From NCBI RefSeq assembly GCF_014982855.1, contig NZ_JADCKF010000003.1, forward strand, positions 62,001 to 126,000: 64,000 bases of DNA, read 5' to 3'. Both the position numbers and the translations under genes were made by a program. The notes beneath the pieces are model-generated. The model ran no database searches. It saw nothing but the letters and a program-made list of their open reading frames with translations, and was not told the origin of the DNA. Shown one piece after another: positions 9,280 to 16,931 of the stretch (position 1 is its first letter; every line of letters starts with the position of its first letter). The DNA comes from Pseudoflavonifractor gallinarum. GTDB lineage: Bacteria; Bacillota; Clostridia; Oscillospirales; Oscillospiraceae.

Positions 9280-9987
9280 ATGAACATTGAGACTGATTTG
9301 GTCAAGAAAAAAGAATTTTCCACATCAATTAACTCCGGCATTCAAAAGCATTCTCAAGAGTATAAGGTCCTCGCAATTCTGCGGTATCTTTATCCTCAAA
9401 AATTTTCGACTATGATTAATGGGGAAGCTCCAGATCTTCAAGATAATGAGAATGGCGTAGGTATTGAAGTCGTTTCTGCTGCACAAGAAAATGATATGAG
9501 AGCTTCTCGAGCCTTTTCTGAATTACACCAAACAAAAGGTGGGGATAATGAAAAAAGTGAGGAGCGGATCAGGGCAAGTGGCTACAAATTTGTACCAGTA
9601 CAAGGAACGAAAGTCGGAATCAGCACAACAGGAACTTCGGACAGCGAAAAAGTGCTTGTCCAGAAAATTGTGCTGAAAAAGGCGGGGAAAATTCAGCAGT
9701 ATAAAAAGAATTTCCGAAAAGTTGGGCTAGCGATACTCTTTTCCGAAACCCCAACTTCTTACGCAGAGGACCATTGTCTGGAATGGGTTACTGAAGTACT
9801 AAACAACTTCCAAGATTCATTTGATTTTGTATATGTATTATCCCATCGTTTTTGTATCTATTACGAAATTCAAAAAAATGTTTCAGAAAAACGGTGCTTC
9901 ACAGAAAACGTATATAAATCTCTTTCTACTATAGCGAGGATGACTGCGGAAGGACAATTGTCTTTAACGGATCCGGAATGGCTGTAG
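9280..9987 (+). CDS. unassigned protein with a weak PD-(D/E)xK-like motif
   Basis: About 235 residues from ATG 9280, which sits 9 bases from a GAGGG site; ATG 9274 is an alternative. It is soluble and rich in Lys and Glu. Residues 51-66 read PDLQDNENGVGIEVVSA, which resembles PD-x(10)-E followed by a hydrophobic strand as in nuclease folds, but the expected catalytic Lys is not in place. It is the last gene before the putative attachment site at 10170. A restriction-related or other defence role is only a guess. Confidence 0.55.
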   Translation: MNIETDLVKKKEFSTSINSGIQKHSQEYKVLAILRYLYPQKFSTMINGEAPDLQDNENGVGIEVVSAAQENDMRASRAFSELHQTKGGDNEKSEERIRASGYKFVPVQGTKVGISTTGTSDSEKVLVQKIVLKKAGKIQQYKKNFRKVGLAILFSETPTSYAEDHCLEWVTEVLNNFQDSFDFVYVLSHRFCIYYEIQKNVSEKRCFTENVYKSLSTIARMTAEGQLSLTDPEWL

Positions 9988-10052
9988 AACTGTGACCTTC
10001 TGTTTGTTTGAGTTCCTGGCGGGGAATCGGCATATTTTGTATGCATATCTGT

Positions 10053-10069
10053 GGCAACACCATGGCAAC
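10053..10069 (+). repeat. GGCAAC-N5-GGCAAC direct repeat, island side
   Basis: Two GGCAAC hexamers lie 11 bases apart, about one helical turn, 101 bases left of the guaA-like core. Spacing and orientation are the same as at 10240 and 25319. An arm-type integrase binding site is the natural reading, but it is unproven. Confidence 0.5.
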
Positions 10070-10169
10070 AAAAAATCAGATAGCCTCTACTATCTAAATA
10101 ATGAAAAGAATACCAATACTCTGAGCTAAATCCTATAAGCAAATCTGTTTAGAAAACTTCTGACAGGAG

Positions 10170-10185
10170 CGAGTGGGAGTAACCC
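10170..10185 (+). repeat. copy of the guaA 3' end (putative att core)
   Basis: CGAGTGGGAGTAACCC is identical to 25258-25273, which encodes the last Glu-Trp-Glu and the stop of the intact guaA. Both copies have the same orientation. The 3' end of guaA is an established integration site for genomic islands. The sequence to the left of this copy is not guaA, as expected for the far end of an integrated element. Confidence 0.65.
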
Positions 10186-10239
10186 GGGCGTCCTGAAAAG
10201 CCTGAAAACACCCCTTTTTGAAGGCTTGGTGGCCTCTGC

Positions 10240-10256
10240 GGCAACGATTTGGCAAC
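10240..10256 (+). repeat. 17-bp GGCAAC repeat shared with the guaA flank
   Basis: GGCAACGATTTGGCAAC occurs here and at 25319-25335, 54 and 45 bases after the two att-like cores. Several flanking bases also match (CCTCTG before it; TTTTCA and ATTCA after it). The two flanks are therefore homologous over roughly 40 bases. Confidence 0.6.
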
Positions 10257-10270
10257 TGTTTTCAAAATTC

Positions 10271-10302
10271 AAGGGAGGACTGCTGAAAAGCAGTCCTCCC
10301 TT
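10271..10302. terminator. terminator between the att-like site and the first SLH gene
   Basis: A perfect 14-bp stem (10271-10284 with 10289-10302) with a GAAA loop. It serves the minus-strand SLH gene whose stop is at 10320, and may stop plus-strand transcription from the island. Confidence 0.85.
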
Positions 10303-10319
10303 TGTTATGCTGTGGAAAT

Positions 10320-13300
10320 TTACTTGGTGATCGTCAGGTCACAGCTGCCGTCGTTGAGATTGGACAGCTCACCGATGAAGTAGATCACATCCACCGTGGC
10401 GGAGGGATCGCGGACGAACTGATAGCGGTCGTAGTTGGCCGGAGTCCGCTCATTCCAATCCAAGCCGGTCTCCACATACTCGATGCCGTTATCGTAGCTG
10501 GAAACGTCATTGAACTCGCCGCACTGGAGCACACCGCCGCCGGTGATGGAGCCGGAGTTCACCAGAACGGTACCCGAGGCGACCAGCCGGGCGCTGGAGG
10601 CCACCGTGATGGTACCCATGTTGTAGGTCGAGTACCCGGTGTTCTGATAGGAGAAGCTGCCTCCATTGACGTTGAAGCTGCCGTAGTTCTCGCTCCGGCC
10701 GTTGATGTTGACCCGGCCGCTGCTCTCCACCACGGCGCCCTGCTGGGTAGTCATGCCGCCGTAGACATCGAAGCGGGCATAGGTACCCTCTACGAAGACC
10801 CGGGCGGTGGGCTCCAGCGTCAGACCGTCGTTGACTTCCACTCTGGCCTGGTGGCTCGTTGTGTCGGAAATGGTGACCGTGCCGGCAAAGACGTTGGGAA
10901 CCTGGCTCTCCGGATTGCGGTCCAGGTAGAGCATGCATGCGCTGGAAATGGAGCCGCCCTCGTCCAGATGCATACCGCCCTTTTCGCTGTGGAGGCGGAG
11001 ATAGCCATACTGAGGTACCTCCACCTTGCCGCCGGAGCGAACGGTGATGCCATCCTCCGCATTGACATTGGTATTGTAATAACGGTTCTGCTGCTCGCTC
11101 TGGCTGTTGGTGGACAGGACGCCGCCCTTGGCCACGATGAGGGAGCCGTTGTCCACCGACAGGTTGGCGGCCTGATTGGCGTCGCCCTCCAGGGTGAGAC
11201 GGGCCGAGACGGTCAGGGAAGCACTGGAGAGATCCAGATACTGACCTGGACGCAGGGTAAGGTCCTCAGTAAGAACCACATCCTCCGTTCCGGTATAGGT
11301 GACCGCAGTGTACTCGTTGCCGCGGAGGATCTCCAATGCCTCGCTCCACACGGCGGTGTTGTAGTGCTTACGGGTATAGGAGGTGCCGCCAAAGTCCACG
11401 CTGAGCATCTGGCTTACCCCGTTGAGGGTGAGGGTGATGTCCACCATGGCGATATCCTCGGAAGCGGGCTTCGCCGCGGTGAGAACTACCTTGCCATCCT
11501 CCAGAGCAGCCGACACAGGATATGTCTCATATTCGTCGGTCTGGTTGTCATAAATCTCCGCAGATACCTCGGGCACGCCGGAGAAGGTCTCACCCGCAAA
11601 GGGAGTGACTACGATCTTGAGGCCGGTATAGTTCTTTTCGGTGACATTGCTGCCGGAAACCTGGAAGATGTCATAGAAGCTGCCGTAGGTGTGCAGTTCG
11701 TAGGTCTCGACGCCGTCGACCCAGTTGCTGTTCAGATAGCCGTTGACCGTGCCCACAAAGTCGGGCAGAACGGTCTCGCCGGCCTTACCGCCGGTGAGGT
11801 AGTACTCCACGGTACCCAGACCGCGGTTGACGTCCTTGGTCTCCAGGCGGGTCTGGGTGTCGTAGTCACCGGGGACATCCTGGGCAGTGCGCACCACCAG
11901 GCGGGCGGACTGGAGACCAAGGACCTTGCCCTCGGCGTCGGCCCACTTGATGTAGAGGACCTCGTTGGAGGTCAGGGGCTTGCCCTCAGCATCGGACACC
12001 TCGGCCACGATGCCGGGGAAGGCGTCAGAGACTTCCTTGTACTCGGTGGAAGCCATGGCAGCCTCAGCGGTGGGAGCCACAGCGGCCTTGACCGCGCCCT
12101 CCACCGGGGAAACGGTGAGGGTGTAGCTGAGATTGGCTGCATAGGTCACAGTGGGATCCACATAGATGGTCACGGTGCCGTTGGCCACCGTGGGCTCCTC
12201 GATCTCCTCGGGCTTCGCGCCGGTGCTCCACGTGCCGGAGAGCTGCTCATTGGCGGCCAGCTCGCCCTTGACCCAGATGGCAGTGACCTTGATGTCCTTG
12301 ATGATGTTCTCCTTGGCCAGGTCATGGTCCCAGCCGGCGAAGAGCCAGCCGTCCTTGACGGGAGGCAGGACGTCCTTCACATAGCCGCCCAGCTTGACCT
12401 TCTGCGAGGGGATCTCAGTGCCGCCGTCGGTGTCAAAGGTGACGGTGAGGGGAGGCACGTTGCCGATGTAGATCCGGCTCAGGCCATTGAGGGTAAAGCG
12501 GATATACTCCGCACCATCGATGGTGACGACTTCGCCCGGTACGGCCTCTTCCGTTCCTTCTTTATTGGTGTGGCTGGCGAAGAAGGTGTAGAGGCTCAGG
12601 TCGGCGTCAGACGCCAGGCCCAGGGCCTCCCGGGACAGGGTGACGGTGGTCTCGCCCACGGGGTGGACCTTCTGATCGGTGCCGTCCTCCGTGGTCATGG
12701 AGAGATCCACATCCAGGGTCACCAGTTCGGGGGTCACCTCAGCCTCGGGGTAGGCATTGGTGATGGCAGTCTGGATCTTGACGGACTCTTCTTCCGGGAC
12801 CGCCTCGTCCGACTGGGTGACATCCAGAGAGAGGACAGCATCCGCGGGGATTTCGATCGTTTCGCCGCTTTCGTTGACGAATTTGGCGCCCTCATCCACG
12901 ACAACAGGGGACTTGTCGGGATCGGTCTCGCCCGGATCCACCTGCGCGACCACCTTGCCGGTGGCGGCGCTCGTCACGGTGCCGGAGTAGCTGCCGGTGC
13001 CGGTGGCCTCAGCGGTAATGGTCTGGCCCACATCCAGGGAGGACACGGTGTAGACGTTCTCAGAGGACTTCTCTACACCGCCCACCAGCCAGCGGATGGA
13101 ATAGACCGAATCCTTGGGGGAGACATAGGTGTAGAGCTCATCACCGGAGTGCAGGGCAGCGCCGGTGACATCCACCTCATTGCGCAGGATGTAGATGCCG
13201 GACAGGGCAGTGGTGGTGCTTCCGCCGCCGCCTCCACCGCCGCCGCCGGAGGGCTTGGTGGTGGGTGTGGGCTTGGCAGGCTGGACTAGCTCGTCGGTCT

Positions 13301-13949
13301 TGTCCATCAGCTCGTCCATGATGACGGCCACGGAGGCACGGGTGGCGGTGGCGCTGGGATTAAAGACATTGCCGCCCACGCCCTTGACCAGACCGAGGGC
13401 CTGGGACAGATAGACCGCATCCTTGGCCCAGGCGCTGATGGCGGCGTCGTCATCGAACTTGGCGGAGGCCTGATAGCCGCTGAGATCATAGCCCATGTAG
13501 TTCAGGAAACGGATCAGGAAGGCACACATCTGCTCCCGGGTGACCAGCTCATCGGGGGCGAAACGGGTGTCGCTGTATCCGGCGGTGACGCCGGACTTGA
13601 CGGCCCAGGAGACGGCCTGGGCATACCAGGCGTCGGCGCTCACATCCTGGAAGGAGGCATCGGCGCCGGTGGGCGCGGGACCGTCCAGCTTTTCCGAGAG
13701 ACGGTAGAGCACGGACACGAACATACCACGGGTCATACTCCCGTCGGGATCAAAAGTGTCCGCGTCGATACCGCTGAACAGTCCGGCATTGACCACATCG
13801 GTGATGGCCTGCTGGCCCCAGTGGCCCTGAATGTCCGAAAAGGAGACCGCTTCCGCCGCCAGGGCGCCGGTGGGCAGGATACCCGCCAGCATGGCTGCGG
13901 TCAGAAGGGAGGCCAGTCCCTTTCGGAGATCTGTCTTTTGTGGTTTCAT
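10320..13949 (-). CDS. large secreted SLH-domain surface protein
   Basis: About 1209 residues. Met at 13949 is chosen because it begins a clear signal peptide (Lys-rich start, hydrophobic core, cleavage after GALA). Three SLH cell-wall anchoring domains follow (about 30-220, with FSDIQGHWGQQAI and FQDVSADAWYAQA). Next come a Gly9 linker encoded by CCG/CCT repeats (near 13222-13249), Ig-like and bacterial repeat regions, an InlB-type repeat near residues 500-560 (TFDTDGGTEIP...GWLFAGW), and a C-terminal Ser/Gly/Asn-rich region likely to form a beta-solenoid. It probably acts as an adhesin or S-layer-associated protein. No sortase motif is seen; anchoring would be by SLH. Confidence 0.9.
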   Translation of the reverse strand: MKPQKTDLRKGLASLLTAAMLAGILPTGALAAEAVSFSDIQGHWGQQAITDVVNAGLFSGIDADTFDPDGSMTRGMFVSVLYRLSEKLDGPAPTGADASFQDVSADAWYAQAVSWAVKSGVTAGYSDTRFAPDELVTREQMCAFLIRFLNYMGYDLSGYQASAKFDDDAAISAWAKDAVYLSQALGLVKGVGGNVFNPSATATRASVAVIMDELMDKTDELVQPAKPTPTTKPSGGGGGGGGGSTTTALSGIYILRNEVDVTGAALHSGDELYTYVSPKDSVYSIRWLVGGVEKSSENVYTVSSLDVGQTITAEATGTGSYSGTVTSAATGKVVAQVDPGETDPDKSPVVVDEGAKFVNESGETIEIPADAVLSLDVTQSDEAVPEEESVKIQTAITNAYPEAEVTPELVTLDVDLSMTTEDGTDQKVHPVGETTVTLSREALGLASDADLSLYTFFASHTNKEGTEEAVPGEVVTIDGAEYIRFTLNGLSRIYIGNVPPLTVTFDTDGGTEIPSQKVKLGGYVKDVLPPVKDGWLFAGWDHDLAKENIIKDIKVTAIWVKGELAANEQLSGTWSTGAKPEEIEEPTVANGTVTIYVDPTVTYAANLSYTLTVSPVEGAVKAAVAPTAEAAMASTEYKEVSDAFPGIVAEVSDAEGKPLTSNEVLYIKWADAEGKVLGLQSARLVVRTAQDVPGDYDTQTRLETKDVNRGLGTVEYYLTGGKAGETVLPDFVGTVNGYLNSNWVDGVETYELHTYGSFYDIFQVSGSNVTEKNYTGLKIVVTPFAGETFSGVPEVSAEIYDNQTDEYETYPVSAALEDGKVVLTAAKPASEDIAMVDITLTLNGVSQMLSVDFGGTSYTRKHYNTAVWSEALEILRGNEYTAVTYTGTEDVVLTEDLTLRPGQYLDLSSASLTVSARLTLEGDANQAANLSVDNGSLIVAKGGVLSTNSQSEQQNRYYNTNVNAEDGITVRSGGKVEVPQYGYLRLHSEKGGMHLDEGGSISSACMLYLDRNPESQVPNVFAGTVTISDTTSHQARVEVNDGLTLEPTARVFVEGTYARFDVYGGMTTQQGAVVESSGRVNINGRSENYGSFNVNGGSFSYQNTGYSTYNMGTITVASSARLVASGTVLVNSGSITGGGVLQCGEFNDVSSYDNGIEYVETGLDWNERTPANYDRYQFVRDPSATVDVIYFIGELSNLNDGSCDLTITK

Positions 13950-14112
13950 CTCTCCAACTCCTCTTACTGGTTTAGAATGGGACACGCGAAGGGGGTGCGA
14001 TCATACCATGCAATCAGCTCCTTGCATCTGGTCAGGGCAGCATATCCGGATTCCCACGGCGATGAAATATGCCGGCCGTGGGGACTGAGCCGCGGCGGGG
14101 GCCGCACAGGGA

Positions 14113-14712
14113 TCAACGCTCCGGATATGAGTCGGACACCAGTTTTTCACGCAGCGCGGTCCGCTGGCGGCTCAGTGTGGATGGATTCATGCCCAGAAAC
14201 GAGGCAATGTACTTGTTGCTGACCTTTTGGATCAGGCCCGGGTAGGTCTGCAGGAACCACTGATACCGCTCCCGGGCGGTGTACTGATACATGGCGATTT
14301 TTAGTTCCCAGTGCATTTTTGTGGACTCCATCAGCAGGTTGTAGGCATATTTCAGCAGCTCCATATTGGTCTCCAGGTGATAGGAGACAATGGAGAGCGG
14401 AATGGTCAAAATCGTCGAATCGGTCAGGGCCTCGATGCTGATGGGGGACGGGCCCGTAATATCTGGCCCGGGCATGGCAGGCGCCCCGGTACGGAAGGCA
14501 AAACAGTCGGTGACCTCCTGGCCGTTGGCGTCCAGAAAAAATCCGCGGATGATACCGTCGATCAGAAATGAGACATAGACTTGAGGCTCTCCCTGACGGA
14601 TGAGAAAGGCGCCTTTGGGCAGTGCGTGGATCTCGATCTCATTGAGCAAATCATCGGTTAAAATGCTGGCGGGAACGTGCAGAATATCGGCCACATAGCC
14701 CTTCATATCCAT
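14113..14712 (-). CDS. Crp/Fnr family transcription regulator
   Basis: About 199 residues: a cyclic-nucleotide-binding-type beta barrel (about 20-120, with LPKGAFLIRQGEPQVYVSFL) and a C-terminal helix-turn-helix (KYIASFLGMNPSTLSRQRTAL). No Cys cluster for an Fe-S sensor is seen, so it is not a classical FNR. I chose Met at 14712 because a GGGAGGG site sits six bases upstream; Met 14718 is too close to it. An FNR/CRP-type box lies 57 bases upstream, suggesting autoregulation. Its targets are unknown; the divergent layout gives no clear partner. Confidence 0.9.
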   Translation of the reverse strand: MDMKGYVADILHVPASILTDDLLNEIEIHALPKGAFLIRQGEPQVYVSFLIDGIIRGFFLDANGQEVTDCFAFRTGAPAMPGPDITGPSPISIEALTDSTILTIPLSIVSYHLETNMELLKYAYNLLMESTKMHWELKIAMYQYTARERYQWFLQTYPGLIQKVSNKYIASFLGMNPSTLSRQRTALREKLVSDSYPER

Positions 14713-14768
14713 GTGCATCCCTCCCAATTGTTTTTGCTTTTATTATACCATTTTTAGGAACAGATGCA

Positions 14769-14782
14769 TTGATACAGGTCAA
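14769..14782. promoter_or_regulatory. FNR/CRP-like box
   Basis: TTGATACAGGTCAA fits TTGAT-N4-ATCAA with one mismatch. It lies 57 bases upstream of the Crp/Fnr gene start and 30 bases from the terminator of the gene behind it. Autoregulation by that protein is likely but untested. Confidence 0.5.
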
Positions 14783-14811
14783 TTTAGCAGGTTAATTGGT
14801 GAAATAAAAAG

Positions 14812-14841
14812 AAGGCTTTCCGGTGGAAGCCGAAAAGCCTT
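14812..14841 (-). terminator. terminator of the thioredoxin-like/ArsR-COG0523 transcript
   Basis: On the minus strand AAGGCTTTTCGG pairs with CCGGAAAGCCTT and is followed by CTTTTTATTTC. It lies 37 bases beyond the stop of the thioredoxin-like gene. Confidence 0.75.
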
Positions 14842-14877
14842 GAAAGTTGGAAATAAAATGGTTTGTGAAAGGGGAAC

Positions 14878-15126
14878 TTACGACAGATACGGGCGCAGCA
14901 GATCCACGATCTCGCCCTTGCTGGCGATACGTCCGGCGATGAGGAGCTTGCCGTCCACCATCAGGGAAGGGGAGGACATCACGCCCAGGGACACGATCTC
15001 CATCAGTCCCTCCACCTTTTCCACCGGGACCTCCACGCCCAGCTCGGACAGGGCCTCCAGCGTGTTGGTGTAGAGCTTGCCGCACTTGTCGCATCCGGCA
15101 CCGATTACCTTGATATCCATATCCAT
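14878..15126 (-). CDS. small thioredoxin-like redox protein (CxxC)
   Basis: An 82-residue protein of the short redox-active disulfide type. The active site CDKC is at residues 12-15, then a Ser-Pro (SSPSLMVDGKLL) in place of the usual cis-proline segment. Such small thioredoxins often sit beside arsenic or other metal resistance genes. Here it follows the ArsR-COG0523 fusion by 10 bases on the same strand, so the two are co-transcribed. That context points to thiol chemistry in metal handling rather than general redox. Confidence 0.88.
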   Translation of the reverse strand: MDMDIKVIGAGCDKCGKLYTNTLEALSELGVEVPVEKVEGLMEIVSLGVMSSPSLMVDGKLLIAGRIASKGEIVDLLRPYLS

Positions 15127-15136
15127 GACCTCCTGA

Positions 15137-16420
15137 TCAGTTGCGCAGTTTCATCTCCTGCCCGACACAGGTTTCCCAGGCAGAGAAGATATGTTTGATG
15201 ACGGCCGGACCGATCCGGGAAATAAAGACCAGCTGGGAGAGCTCCTTTTCCTCACAGGGCTTCCAGTCGATGCGGGAGCCCACCAGATCCACCTGGTTCC
15301 AGCCCTCGTCTGCCAGGTGGAAGAAGCCCTTGCAGCGGTAGAGATCGGACTGGATCTCCCGGAGGAAGGCGGTGAGCTGCTCCCGGGTCACGGTCCCGGA
15401 GAAATCCATGAAGAGGGTCTTGGGCTTGGTCTCCGCGGAGTTGGTGGTCTCCTCGCCCTCTGCCCACTGATAGAGGAGCAGGTCGTCCTGGAGGAACTGG
15501 GGCGAGAGGGAGCCCATCTGGCTCTGCTCGATGGGACAGACCGGGTTGATCTCCCGGATGGCCCGGACCACTTCCTCCAGCTGAGCGGGGGAGACCAGGT
15601 CGGTCTTGGTGATGACCGCCAGGTGGCAGTGCTTGAGCTGCCGGTTGACGGTCTCCAGGTCGCCGCGCTGCTCCAGGAAGTTTACGGCGTCCACCAGACA
15701 GATCACGCCCCGGAACTCGTAGGATGCGCCGGCCGCCACCTGGGCCGCCTGCAAAATCTCCTCCACATTGGAGGGATCGCCCAGACCGGAGCTCTCCACA
15801 AAGAGGTACTCCAGGTTCTGCGCGGCCATCTCGGCCAGCGCCTGGACAAACTGGAGCTTGAGACAGGAGCAGAAGATGGAGCCGCGGTTGACCTCCACCA
15901 TCTGGATGTTGTCATTGCGGAGGATGGTGCCGTCGATTCCCAGCTTGCCGAATTCGTTCTGAATGACGCCGATGCGGCGGCCCTGGAGCGCGTCCAGGAG
16001 GCGGAGGAGCAGGGTGGTTTTTCCGGCGCCGAGGAAGCCGGTGAGGACATAGAGCTTGGTGCTGTGTTCTGTCTGCATGGCGGGATCTCCTTTCAAAGTG
16101 GTGCCTGGGGCAGGGGCCTCCGGTCCGGCGGGACATGCGGCCGACTCCAGGGCGTCCATCAGGCCGTCGATGGCCTGGCGGACGCTGTGGAGGGTGTCGC
16201 GGTTCAGGGTGTAGTGGGTCCAGCGGCCACGCTTCTCCGGGATGGCAAGGCCTGCGCCGCACAGGAGCTTCATATCGTGGGAGAGGGTGGGCTGTGTGAT
16301 GGAGAAGGCCTCCAGAATCTTGCAGGCGCACAGGGGCTGCTGGGAGAGCATGGAGAGAATTTGCAGCCGCTTGGGGTCAGCCAGCGCTTTGCATACTTTG
16401 GCCAATTCTTCGTGGGTCAT
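15137..16420 (-). CDS. fusion of an ArsR-type regulator with a COG0523 (CobW-like) GTPase
   Basis: One continuous 427-residue frame. Residues 1-95 are an ArsR-type winged helix (LADPKRLQILSMLSQQPLCAC...TQPTLSHDMKLL) whose PLCACK motif resembles the ELCVCD metal site. After a Pro/Ala-rich linker, Met115 begins a G3E GTPase with Walker A GFLGAGKTT (about 127-135) and an NKxD-like TKTD. The C-terminal CobW_C-type domain contains GFFHLADEGWNQVDLVG. The usual CxCC metal motif is reduced to CSCL (near 183-186). Such GTPases move metals into proteins. The fused sensor suggests that metal sensing and delivery are linked. Internal initiation at Met115 is also possible. Confidence 0.88.
   Translation of the reverse strand: MTHEELAKVCKALADPKRLQILSMLSQQPLCACKILEAFSITQPTLSHDMKLLCGAGLAIPEKRGRWTHYTLNRDTLHSVRQAIDGLMDALESAACPAGPEAPAPGTTLKGDPAMQTEHSTKLYVLTGFLGAGKTTLLLRLLDALQGRRIGVIQNEFGKLGIDGTILRNDNIQMVEVNRGSIFCSCLKLQFVQALAEMAAQNLEYLFVESSGLGDPSNVEEILQAAQVAAGASYEFRGVICLVDAVNFLEQRGDLETVNRQLKHCHLAVITKTDLVSPAQLEEVVRAIREINPVCPIEQSQMGSLSPQFLQDDLLLYQWAEGEETTNSAETKPKTLFMDFSGTVTREQLTAFLREIQSDLYRCKGFFHLADEGWNQVDLVGSRIDWKPCEEKELSQLVFISRIGPAVIKHIFSAWETCVGQEMKLRN
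16087..16093 (-). promoter_or_regulatory. internal ribosome site for the GTPase half
   Basis: AAAGGAG on the minus strand lies 8 bases before an in-frame ATG (16076-16078) at the ArsR/GTPase junction. This could yield a free GTPase as well as the full fusion. Confidence 0.5.
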
Positions 16421-16454
16421 ACACGGCCCTCCTCTTACCTGAATAAATAGAAAA

Positions 16455-16504
16455 ATATCGATATGTTATAAACGGATTATACCATACAGATAGAAGAACG
16501 TCAA
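16455..16504 (-). promoter_or_regulatory. promoter and candidate operator of the ArsR-COG0523 gene
   Basis: Minus-strand TTGACG (16499-16504) and TATAAT (16476-16481) are 17 bases apart. The perfect palindrome ATATCGATAT (16455-16464) lies just downstream, near the expected transcription start, where an ArsR-type repressor would bind. Confidence 0.65.
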
Positions 16505-16523
16505 TATATGATGAGAGACAGGA

Positions 16524-16757
16524 TCAGGAGTCCAGCTCATCCAGCTGGTCCATCAGATCGTCGGCCTGGTCCTCCAGCGCTTCCCGGCGGTCGCCCCAGA
16601 CCTCATAGGCCTCGCTCTCCATATCCTCCGGTTCCTCCAGATCCAGCCGGGCAATTTCCTCCTTTACCTGGGCCAGCTGGGCGAGAAGGGCCTGTCTGCG
16701 CTCCTCTTCCGGCGCGGCGGGGGAGCGGAAGGAAGTGATGTCGATGATGTCAGCCAT
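16524..16757 (-). CDS. hypothetical acidic coiled-coil protein
   Basis: 77 residues from Met at 16757, which follows AAAGGAGC; an upstream in-frame start at 16793 lacks support. After MADIIDITSFRSP the protein is almost entirely a Glu/Leu/Arg-rich helix that should form a coiled coil and ends DDLMDQLDELDS. No family recognised. Its stop lies about 20 bases before the ArsR-COG0523 promoter, but it is read in the same direction. Confidence 0.6.
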   Translation of the reverse strand: MADIIDITSFRSPAAPEEERRQALLAQLAQVKEEIARLDLEEPEDMESEAYEVWGDRREALEDQADDLMDQLDELDS

Positions 16758-16892
16758 AAAAAGCTCCTTTCCTCTGTCGCTCGGACAGAACATCCTTGCA
16801 TGGGCTGAAGCGCAATGCTCCGGCAGACCCTATTATAATGGGAGGAGCACCGGGCGGCAAGTCCTGTACGCCCTCCCGCCGGCAAGAGAAAA

Positions 16893-16916
16893 CCCGGCCT
16901 GCTTGTGCAGGCCGGG
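16893..16916 (-). terminator. terminator of the flavin reductase-like gene
   Basis: CCCGGCCTGC (16893-16902) pairs with GCAGGCCGGG (16907-16916) around TTGT. On the minus strand it is followed by TTTTC. It lies 16 bases beyond the stop of the gene at 16932. Confidence 0.85.
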
Positions 16917-16931
16917 CATTTCATCCTTGTA

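Larger units (their letters stand above)
9988..10319. other. right end of the accessory island: attachment-like region
   Basis: There is no gene in these 332 bases. They contain a GGCAAC-N5-GGCAAC pair (10053-10069), a 16-bp copy of the guaA 3' end (10170-10185), a second GGCAAC-N5-GGCAAC pair (10240-10256) and a terminator (10271-10302). AT-rich island sequence changes to GC-rich chromosome across this interval. The layout resembles a recombination site flanked by integrase arm-type repeats. Confidence 0.6.

Noticed and set aside
10302-13289. 995-residue plus-strand frame
   Set aside because: It is the antisense of the SLH protein gene, rich in Gly/Val/His/Ala as expected for a shadow frame in G+C-rich DNA, and has no ribosome site or domain.
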